Shown: piece after piece, positions 1-5,458 of the stretch
Numbering within the stretch: position 1 is the first letter of the stretch
Layout: each line of letters begins with the position of its first letter
Program-made: the position numbers and the translations under genes
Source of the DNA: Deltaproteobacteria bacterium RIFCSPHIGHO2_12_FULL_43_9
GTDB lineage: Bacteria > Bdellovibrionota > O2-12-FULL-43-9
DNA length: 7,137 bases
NCBI GenBank assembly: GCA_001798265.1
Contig: MGRR01000047.1
Coordinates: 14,363 to 21,499, forward strand
Direction: 5' to 3'
Notes under the pieces: generated by a model
Databases searched by the model: none
Seen by the model: the letters and a program-made list of their open reading frames with translations, nothing else
What the model was told of the DNA's origin: nothing

Positions 1-1002
1 TGTTTGCAATGTCATGGTTCTGAAATTAAAGTATTGGCTGATGGAAAGCTGGATTCTGATACGTGGCCTAACACAGGCATGGGGCGTTTGAACCCAGATG
101 GTTCTAAAGGCGCATGTTCTGCTTGTCATTTGAGACACGATTTTTCTGCTGCACAAGCCCGACAACCCGAAAACTGTGGCAGATGCCATCTTGGACCAGA
201 TCATCCACAATTTGAAGTCTATTCAGAATCAAAACACGGCATCGCCTTTGCCGCAAACCGAGCCCGTTTTACAAAACAAATGGAAAAACGAAAGTGGATT
301 CCTGGCGTCGACTATGAACAAGGTCCAACCTGCTCATCCTGCCACATGGGTGCAACGAAGACCTTACCAGTTACTCACGATGTTGGAGAACGTATTTCGT
401 GGACATTGCGACCTCCAATATCTGAAAAAATTGACGAGGCTGCGAAAAAAGCAGGGAAAACTAACGTAAAATCGTGGCAAAAACGTCGTGAAGATATGAA
501 AAATGTTTGTCTAAGTTGTCACGCACCAAGCTGGGTAGAAAATTTTTACACTCAATATGATAGTTTAGTTAATCTGTATAATAATAAATTCGGTAAGCCT
601 GCAACTGATCTTTTTAAAATGATTAGCTCAAAAGGCTTAATTACTTCTGATATACCTTTCGATGATAGGATCGAGTATACATATTACTTCCTTTGGCATC
701 ATGAGGGACGTAGGGCGCGTCACGGCGCGGCCATGATGGGACCTGACTACACTCAATGGCATGGAATGTATGAGGTGGCAAATCGTTTTTATATGCACTT
801 CATACCCGAACTTAAAGAGATTATTCAGGCCAATAAAACAGCTGGTGGAGAAAAGGCACGTGCTGCTAAGGAGGTTGAAGGTAGGATGAGTGAGATTCTA
901 AATAGTGAAATGCATCGTTGGTTTATAGGTAAAATGCCAGAAAGTGAAAAATACTTCCGGAAAAAAGCTGCAGAGGATTTTAAAAAGCGCTACGCACAAT
1001 AG
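1..1002 (+). CDS. hao: Octaheme hydroxylamine oxidoreductase-like cytochrome c (HAO/HDH family), 5'-truncated
   Basis: This is the C-terminal 333 residues of a multiheme cytochrome c; the start lies upstream of the window. Five CXXCH heme-attachment motifs are visible: CLQCH (nt 1-15), CSACH (115-129), CGRCH (175-189), CSSCH (331-345) and CLSCH (508-522). Family-like blocks include WPNTGMGRLNPDGS, RQPENCGRCHLGPDHPQ and YSESKHGI. HAO-family proteins carry eight hemes, so these should be hemes 4-8, and the first would be the catalytic P460-type heme (inference from motif order). MMGPDYTQWHG (tyrosine codon at 748-750) is my candidate for the region of the tyrosine that cross-links to P460 in true hydroxylamine/hydrazine oxidisers; an alignment is needed. 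The C-terminus is charged and helical with no membrane anchor, so a soluble periplasmic or anammoxosomal enzyme is likely. HAO, hydrazine dehydrogenase or a nitrite-reducing paralogue cannot be separated from this fragment. Arginine and glycine codons differ from the downstream genes. Confidence 0.9.
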   Translation, partial: CLQCHGSEIKVLADGKLDSDTWPNTGMGRLNPDGSKGACSACHLRHDFSAAQARQPENCGRCHLGPDHPQFEVYSESKHGIAFAANRARFTKQMEKRKWIPGVDYEQGPTCSSCHMGATKTLPVTHDVGERISWTLRPPISEKIDEAAKKAGKTNVKSWQKRREDMKNVCLSCHAPSWVENFYTQYDSLVNLYNNKFGKPATDLFKMISSKGLITSDIPFDDRIEYTYYFLWHHEGRRARHGAAMMGPDYTQWHGMYEVANRFYMHFIPELKEIIQANKTAGGEKARAAKEVEGRMSEILNSEMHRWFIGKMPESEKYFRKKAAEDFKKRYAQ

Positions 1003-1153
1003 TCTTTTTTAATAGCCGGAAGATTATCCAAAAAGCCGCTGTGCCCATTGTGTATGTCTTTCTAGGTCAATATTCTCTCGCTAGCCATATGTTGTGAAAA
1101 GGTTTAATATTTAAGAGGGTTACGTGTGTTGTCTGTTTGAAGAGGGGGTGGCG
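1003..1153. other. Intergenic gap between cytochrome and exported-protein genes
   Basis: This 151-nt spacer lies between the cytochrome stop and the next likely start. I see no stable hairpin followed by a T-run; the TTTTTT just after the stop (about 1005-1010) has no GC-rich stem before it. I also see no convincing -35/-10 pair. Two purine-rich SD-like stretches occur, AAGAGGG at 1113-1119 and GAAGAGGGGG at 1139-1148, one in front of each possible start (GTG 1124 and ATG 1154) of the next gene. Confidence 0.5.
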
Positions 1154-1525
1154 ATGAATGCACTATTGGTTGCGTTTTTGTTAATGATGCCGGTAAGTCC
1201 CTTTTCTATTCCGACTAAAGACAAGTTGATGATAAGGAGTGAGCTCAAGGTGGGTGAGCAGACCATCTTTCCGCGTCTGCTGATTCTGGATGGGGAGAAG
1301 GCATCGGTTGAAATAGATTCTCTTCACTTTGAACTTCAGCCTTCGATTGTTGGTTCAAACGACGTGGTGATTAAGGCAAGGGTTTTTAGACTTGTAGATG
1401 GGGAAGAGGAGCTTATATCATCACCGGTTATTAAGGCTAAATTGGGGGAGAAGGTCTCTATTACTACCTCTGAGGGAAAAAAGTTGGAGATGAATCTTAA
1501 ACTAGTGGCTCAAAGGTCTGAGTAG
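1154..1525 (+). CDS. Small secreted protein of unknown function with a repeated beta-strand motif
   Basis: The predicted protein is 123 aa; I do not recognise the family. The ATG at 1154 is preferred because GAAGAGGGGG (1139-1148) sits 5 nt upstream and translation then begins directly with a hydrophobic segment (MNALLVAFLLMMPVSPFS) that looks like a Sec signal peptide, although it lacks basic N-terminal residues. A GTG at 1124, preceded by AAGAGGG, would add ten residues including EE, which is unfavourable for a signal peptide. The mature part is probably all beta. It holds two similar segments: FPRLLILDGEKASVEI with LHFELQP following, and SPVIKAKLGEKVSITT with LEMNLKL following, both of the form P-x(6)-GEK-[AV]-S-[VI]. 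This suggests an internal duplication of about 50 residues. The stop is 9 nt before the next gene, also exported, so the two are probably cotranscribed and may act together in the envelope. Confidence 0.7.
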   Translation: MNALLVAFLLMMPVSPFSIPTKDKLMIRSELKVGEQTIFPRLLILDGEKASVEIDSLHFELQPSIVGSNDVVIKARVFRLVDGEEELISSPVIKAKLGEKVSITTSEGKKLEMNLKLVAQRSE

Positions 1526-1534
1526 AATTTAAAA

Positions 1535-2647
1535 ATGAGAATTATTTTTTTATGTTTGTGTTTGGTAATTTTCCCTGGACATGTTTTAGGGGGAAAGGAT
1601 TTAGCTGTTGTCAGCGAAAAAAAGATTAGTGACGGGATTTCATATCGGCACTATGTAAGAAAAGGTTCGGAGCCGCTGAATTTACATCTTCTTGAAATCG
1701 ATCCAGATAAAGTGAAGATAGATTTTCAATTGGCGCAAGATGAGATTCTTGGTCGCGAGACTGTAAGTGCAATGGCAGTGAGGCGCGGGGCGACAGCTGG
1801 TATAAATGGTGGGTTCTTTGAGGTTTATGGGGAATATCAGGGTGATCCGGAAGGGCTTTATGTAAGCTCTGGAAAGATATTGAGTGAGCCCCTCTTTAAT
1901 CGGTCATCGATTGGTGTTTGTGGCGGGCAAGATGGTCAACAGTTATTAATTGATCAGATAAGGGTTGTTTCATCCATAATAGCTGATGGAAAAAGAAGAA
2001 ATAGGGTTTTTGGATTGAATCGGGCAAGAAAGGTTGATGATATTGTAATCTACTCTCCGGAATTCGGCTCCAAAACTTTAACCGACGACAGTGGGGCGGA
2101 AATAATAATTAAAAATGGTTTGGTTTCTGATGTGCTTTTGAATAAGGGATCCAATCAAATTCCCAAAGATGGGATGGTTGTATCTGCATCCGGAAGGTTT
2201 AAGAAAAAGATTGTGGATGATGTCAGGGTGAAATCCAGGGTTAACCTGGTGCATGAGGCCAGATCGATACGTAAGAATGGGGCAGCAGTTGATTTTGATG
2301 ATTGCAGTTATACTACTGCCGGGCCGACATTAATAATGAATGGAGCTGTAGTGCCCAAATTTAAAAGTATCAGCACCATTGAACGGCATCCTAGAACCGC
2401 AATAGGAATCAAGGATGAGGGGATGTTGTATGTTGTTGTGGTGGATGGAAGAGAGCCCGAGGTTAGCGTTGGTATGTCACTTGGTGAGCTTGCTAATTTT
2501 CTGAAATCATTTGGGATTAATGATGCCTACAACCTTGATGGTGGCGGTTCTTCAACCCTGGTACTAAGGGGTAAGGTTGTGAATAGCCCGTCAGATGTCA
2601 CTGGTGAAAGGCCCGTTGGGGATTCTATTTTATTTTTTCCTCGATAA
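1535..2647 (+). CDS. Exported phosphodiester glycosidase (NAGPA/DUF2233) domain protein
   Basis: The protein is 370 aa, with an N-terminal Sec-type signal peptide (MRIIFLCLCLVIFPGHVLG, about residues 1-19), so it acts outside the cytoplasm. The remainder matches the phosphodiester glycosidase/DUF2233 fold known from the human mannose-6-phosphate uncovering enzyme NAGPA and many bacterial envelope proteins. Signature blocks are GINGGFF (89-95), AGPTLIMNG (262-270), RHPRTAIGI (284-292), YNLDGGGSSTL (332-342) and ERPVGDSILFF (358-368). The family cleaves GlcNAc-1-phosphodiester-type bonds; in bacteria the substrate is usually unknown and may be a cell-wall or exopolysaccharide phosphodiester (inference). 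Residues 120-260 hold a longer, less conserved insertion between the blocks. The start has only a weak SD, and the 9-nt gap after the preceding gene suggests translational coupling. Its stop is closely followed by the palindromic repeat cluster. Confidence 0.85.
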   Translation: MRIIFLCLCLVIFPGHVLGGKDLAVVSEKKISDGISYRHYVRKGSEPLNLHLLEIDPDKVKIDFQLAQDEILGRETVSAMAVRRGATAGINGGFFEVYGEYQGDPEGLYVSSGKILSEPLFNRSSIGVCGGQDGQQLLIDQIRVVSSIIADGKRRNRVFGLNRARKVDDIVIYSPEFGSKTLTDDSGAEIIIKNGLVSDVLLNKGSNQIPKDGMVVSASGRFKKKIVDDVRVKSRVNLVHEARSIRKNGAAVDFDDCSYTTAGPTLIMNGAVVPKFKSISTIERHPRTAIGIKDEGMLYVVVVDGREPEVSVGMSLGELANFLKSFGINDAYNLDGGGSSTLVLRGKVVNSPSDVTGERPVGDSILFFPR

Positions 2648-2707
2648 AAGTTTTGGATTTGGTATGCTATCGGCTATCGGGGCGAGGACAGACGTTTTTG
2701 TGTTATC

Positions 2708-2766
2708 GGGGACAGACGTCTTTGTGAACGGTTCTATAGGAACCGTTCACAAAGACGTCTGTCCCC
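2708..2766. repeat. Perfect 27-bp inverted repeat with 5-nt loop
   Basis: The bases at 2708-2734 are the exact reverse complement of 2740-2766, leaving the 5-nt loop TATAG at 2735-2739. In RNA this would fold into a very stable hairpin; in DNA it could extrude as a cruciform. No T-tract follows the right arm (it continues AACTAACC), so it is not a classical rho-independent terminator. It could still block 3' exonucleases or attenuate readthrough between the glycosidase and aconitase genes. The lack of any mismatch suggests recent insertion or active correction of the arms. Confidence 0.9.
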
Positions 2767-2795
2767 AACTAACCCCGACTAACGGAACCGTTTAC

Positions 2796-2800
2796 AAGGA
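2796..2800 (+). promoter_or_regulatory. Candidate ribosome binding site of the aconitase gene, inside a repeat arm
   Basis: AAGGA lies 12 nt before the ATG at 2813, a slightly long spacing. It falls within the degenerate right-hand repeat arm (2784-2811), where the intact arm at 2739-2766 reads AAAGA. One A-to-G difference therefore creates the only SD-like sequence before this start. Confidence 0.4.
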
Positions 2801-2812
2801 CATCTGTCTCCT

Positions 2813-4756
2813 ATGGGAAAAACCGTTGCTCACAAACTGATTGAAAGCCATCTTATCTCGGGCAAGATGATTTCTGGGCAGGAAATTGGTTTGAAGATGG
2901 ACCAAACATTAACCCAGGATGCTACCGGGACAATGGTAATGCTTGAGTTGATGGCGATGGGGCTCGATAGAGCCAAGACAGAGTTATCGGCCCAATATGT
3001 GGATCATAATCTGCTGGAAGAGGATTTCAGGAACGCGGATGACCACATTTTTCTTCAAACCGCCTGTAAAAAGTTTGGTATCTGGTTTAGTCCTGCCGGT
3101 AATGGGGTGAGTCATCCTGTTCACATGGAGAGATTCGGCATCCCTGGTAAAACATTGTTGGGGTCCGATAGCCATACATGCTCCGCGGGTTCTCTTGGGA
3201 TGTTTGCGCTGGGTGCGGGTGGGCTTGAGGTTGCGTTGGTGATAGCGGGCGAGCCGTTTTGGACAAGGATGCCAACTGTGGTTGGTGTTAAATTAACGGG
3301 AAAACTTCCCAGGTGGGTGAGTGCCAAGGATATAGTGCTGGAAATGCTTAGGCGCTATGACGTTGATGGTGGAATTGGAAAGGCTTTTGAATATTATGGC
3401 CCCGGTTTGGGTGAGCTCTCGGCCATGGATCGCCATGTTATAGCGAATATGGGGCAGGAGATGGGGGCAACTGCTACGATTTTTCCATCTGATAACGAAA
3501 TAAAGAGGTTTTTAAAATCACAGGGAAGATTAAGGGATTGGCGGGAACTTGTTCCTGATAATGGCGCAACGTATGACGATCATGAGGATATTAATTTGTC
3601 GAAACTTGAACCATTGATCTCTCTTCCGAGCAGCCCCGGCAAGGTTGTTCCGGTTAAGGAGGTTGAGGGGAAGGAGATCTATCAGGCTATGATCGGTTCT
3701 TCGGCAAATCCAGGGTTCAGGGATTTTGCGGTACCGGCCTTGATGGTTCAGGGCAAGAGGGTTCATGAGAGGGTCTCGTTTGATGTCAATCCATCCTCCC
3801 GGCAGATTTTGAGAAATCTGACGGCAAAGGGTTATCTCGACAAATTAATTGCTTCCGGGGCGAGGATTCACCAGGCTGGATGTAATGGTTGTATAGGTAT
3901 GGGGCAGGCGCCCGCGACAAAGAAAATCAGCTTGAGAACGGTACCAAGAAACTTTCCGGGAAGGAGTGGAACCAAAGAGGATCTTGTTTATCTTTGCAGC
4001 CCAGAGACCGCTACCGCGTCGGCGCTAAAAGGGGTTATTACAGACCCCAGAAAATTGAAGATTGCGTTTAAGAAGATTAGGGAGCCGGACAAATTGATTA
4101 TTGATACGAAAAATCTCTTTTCCCCGGCAAAAGATAGCTCACAGGTTGAAATAATAATGGGTCCAAATGTTAAACCCCTTTCAAAATTTGATCCGTTGCC
4201 TGATACAATTGCGGGTCCGGTATTGCTCAAGGTTGGAAATAATATCTCAACAGATGAAATTCTTCCCGCGGGGGCCAAGGTTCTTCCGTTTAGAAGTAAT
4301 ATACCCGAGATCAGTAAATTCACATTCTCTCAAATCGATGAGAGCTATTATAAGAGAGCTATGGAATATCAGAAGAGCGGGTCATTTGTCGTTGGTGGAT
4401 CAAACTATGGCCAGGGCTCAAGCAGGGAGCATGCGGCTATAGCGCCGAGATATCTGGGCTTGAGGGCTGTTATAGCGAAGAATTACGCGCGGATTCACCG
4501 TCAGAATCTGGCGAACTTTGGAATCCTTCCACTCCTTTTTATAGATGAGTCTGACTATGACCAGATTGAGCAGATGGATATGCTTGAGATTGCAAATGTA
4601 AGAAGCGCGCTGAAAGAGAACAAGCAGGTGACGGTGAAAAACAAAACAAAAAATCAGACTTACAAGACAAAGCTGGATTTAACGCAGCATCAAATTGAGC
4701 AGATTTTGGAGGGGAGTTTGTTGAACCTGATAATGAAGAAGCAGGGGAAAAAATAA
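2813..4756 (+). CDS. acnA: Aconitate hydratase, Aquifex-type
   Basis: The 647-aa length is typical of the shorter bacterial aconitases. It interconverts citrate, cis-aconitate and isocitrate in the cytoplasm using a [4Fe-4S] cluster (TCA cycle). Visible blocks: DQTLTQDATGTM (30-41), YVDHN (62-66), NADDH (74-78), GNGVSHPVH (96-104), GSDSHTCSAGSLGM (117-130), GCNGCIGMG with Cys357 and Cys360 (356-364), NFPGRSGTKED (380-390), and the C-terminal swivel-domain block NYGQGSSREHAAIAPRYLG (531-549). The usual cluster-ligand motif GSCTN is replaced by GSSANPG (295-301), so the normal first Cys is absent. A Cys occurs at YLCSPET (residue 395), where other aconitases usually have Ala or Val, and could substitute (inference). 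I believe GSSAN is shared within this subfamily, but I cannot check that. Related isopropylmalate/homoaconitate isomerases are less likely: both catalytic halves are fused in one chain and the blocks are aconitase-like. The ATG at 2813 fits the family N-terminus MGKT-A. The gene directly abuts a palindromic repeat and is followed 18 nt later by a membrane protein gene. Confidence 0.92.
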   Translation: MGKTVAHKLIESHLISGKMISGQEIGLKMDQTLTQDATGTMVMLELMAMGLDRAKTELSAQYVDHNLLEEDFRNADDHIFLQTACKKFGIWFSPAGNGVSHPVHMERFGIPGKTLLGSDSHTCSAGSLGMFALGAGGLEVALVIAGEPFWTRMPTVVGVKLTGKLPRWVSAKDIVLEMLRRYDVDGGIGKAFEYYGPGLGELSAMDRHVIANMGQEMGATATIFPSDNEIKRFLKSQGRLRDWRELVPDNGATYDDHEDINLSKLEPLISLPSSPGKVVPVKEVEGKEIYQAMIGSSANPGFRDFAVPALMVQGKRVHERVSFDVNPSSRQILRNLTAKGYLDKLIASGARIHQAGCNGCIGMGQAPATKKISLRTVPRNFPGRSGTKEDLVYLCSPETATASALKGVITDPRKLKIAFKKIREPDKLIIDTKNLFSPAKDSSQVEIIMGPNVKPLSKFDPLPDTIAGPVLLKVGNNISTDEILPAGAKVLPFRSNIPEISKFTFSQIDESYYKRAMEYQKSGSFVVGGSNYGQGSSREHAAIAPRYLGLRAVIAKNYARIHRQNLANFGILPLLFIDESDYDQIEQMDMLEIANVRSALKENKQVTVKNKTKNQTYKTKLDLTQHQIEQILEGSLLNLIMKKQGKK

Positions 4757-4774
4757 CCCTTATTTGGAGAGTAT

Positions 4775-5155
4775 ATGCACGACAAGCGTATATTCCTTTT
4801 TGGTGGGATATGGAATCTCTTCCTGGTAATACCCTTCTTTTTTGGGAAGCATTTATTGACTGAAAAACTGGGGATCCCAAACATTAATTATCCGATTTTT
4901 GTTGATTTATTGATAATGTGCGCGTTTTTAACCGGTCTTCTAAATATCTGGATCGCGAAATCAAAGACAAAAGAGATCTTGGCAATGAAATACGCCACGT
5001 GGGCGAAATTTGGGTATGTTTTGGTTTTCTCCTATCACCTCTACCTTGGTACTATGCCAAGGCCTCTTTTGAAAATCATGATTCCCGTGATGATTATTGA
5101 ACTATTTTTCGCAATTGGATCTCAAGGTGTTCTGTGGAATAGTTTGAGAAAGTAG
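4775..5155 (+). CDS. Small four-helix integral membrane protein, function unknown
   Basis: The protein is 126 aa; I do not recognise the family. The start at ATG 4775 is supported by GGAG at 4766-4769 with 5-nt spacing. Four hydrophobic segments are visible, at about residues 6-24, 41-61, 79-93 and 101-121, with a basic loop after helix 2 (AKSKTKEILAMK, 61-72) and a basic C-terminus (SLRK). By the positive-inside rule, the loop between helices 2 and 3 is probably cytoplasmic. There are no conserved cysteines or obvious catalytic residues; a Tyr/His-containing SYHLYLG lies in helix 3. The gene follows aconitase by 18 nt, so cotranscription is likely, although no functional link is apparent. 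A MITE-like repeat overlaps its stop codon region. Confidence 0.75.
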   Translation: MHDKRIFLFGGIWNLFLVIPFFFGKHLLTEKLGIPNINYPIFVDLLIMCAFLTGLLNIWIAKSKTKEILAMKYATWAKFGYVLVFSYHLYLGTMPRPLLKIMIPVMIIELFFAIGSQGVLWNSLRK

Positions 5156-5267
5156 TAGAGCATTTCATAAATTTTGGTGGGTCATCCCGGCGGAAGCCGG
5201 GATCCATAAAGCGCGTACTGGATTCCGGCTTTCGCCGGAATGACAAAACTTATGAAACGCTCTAGTA
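5153..5267. mobile_element. MITE-like palindromic element of about 115 bp
   Basis: The ends at 5153-5176 and 5244-5267 are inverted repeats matching at 21 of 24 positions (left end TAGTAGAGCATTTCATAA). Inside lie two REP-type hairpins: TCCCGGC-GGAA-GCCGGGA at 5185-5202, and ATTCCGGC-TTTC-GCCGGAAT at 5222-5241. The two hairpins are also inverted copies of each other (5181-5205 against 5220-5244, 22 of 25 matching). The GTCATTCCGGCGAAAGCCGGAATCC type of sequence is a very common dispersed bacterial repeat. No protein is encoded, so movement would need a transposase acting in trans. The left end overlaps the stop codon of the membrane protein gene. There is no clear T-run, so terminator activity is uncertain. 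Confidence 0.8.
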
Positions 5268-5442
5268 GTACACCATAAAGTTAGTTACGCGCATACGTCA
5301 CCCCCAGCGCGAAGCGCGTGGGGGTCTCCACGGGGAGATGCCACACGCCGTCTTCGACGGATTGGCATGACGAGTGATAGATTCCGGCTTTCGCCGGAGT
5401 GACAAAAGCCGGAATGACAAAACTTTTGAGATGCTCTAGTAG
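5268..5442. repeat. Second, rearranged repeat block with hairpins and a duplicated element end
   Basis: No gene is seen from 5156 to 5458; this is the right-hand part. The last 32 bases (5411-5442) repeat the right end of the MITE-like element (5237-5268) at 29 of 32 positions, in direct orientation. Another partial REP hairpin lies at 5381-5398 (ATTCCGGC-TTTC-GCCGGAG). Before it are two different hairpins: CCCCCAGCGC-GAA-GCGCGTGGGGG with one bulged base (5301-5324), and a composite stem with outer arms ATGCCA/TGGCAT (5338-5343/5363-5368) around CCGTC-TTC-GACGG (5348-5360). This looks like a nested or degraded set of dispersed palindromes, not a gene. Confidence 0.7.
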
Positions 5443-5458
5443 GTGGGGGGAATAAAAG

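Larger units (their letters stand above)
2675..2811. repeat. Compound REP-like inverted repeat cluster
   Basis: This fills the gap between the glycosidase and aconitase genes. Two left-hand arms occur as direct repeats: a shorter divergent one at 2684-2702 and a full one at 2708-2734, each preceded by TATCGGGG (2675-2682 and 2704-2711). Two right-hand arms follow: 2739-2766, and a degenerate copy at 2784-2811 that differs at four of 28 positions. The unit begins GGGGACAGACGTCTTTGTG and contains the 8-bp palindrome AGACGTCT. The left-left-right-right arrangement resembles composite REP/BIME elements, which in many bacteria are moved by RAYT transposases; none is encoded here. The cluster ends one base before the aconitase ATG, so it forms the leader of that gene. 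Confidence 0.85.

Noticed and set aside
176..469. Alternative-frame 97-aa open frame inside the cytochrome
   Set aside because: It overlaps three conserved heme motifs in the correct frame and has no SD or recognisable domain.
2708..2766. Rho-independent terminator after the glycosidase gene
   Set aside because: The stem is far longer than usual and no T-run follows either arm on the + strand; better described as a REP-like palindrome.
2675..2811. Repeated arms as a possible CRISPR array
   Set aside because: Only four arms in inverted pairs with unequal spacing; no regular spacers and no cas genes.
2595..2840. Open frame across the repeat cluster
   Set aside because: It overlaps the glycosidase end in another frame, is composed largely of palindromic repeat sequence and has no SD.
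3988..4323. Antisense 111-aa open frame within aconitase
   Set aside because: It lies opposite a well-conserved coding block, has no recognisable motif or SD, and is best explained as a shadow frame.
4539..4884. Antisense open frames over the aconitase end and membrane protein start
   Set aside because: Low-complexity translations with no family resemblance; the sense strand holds two convincing genes.
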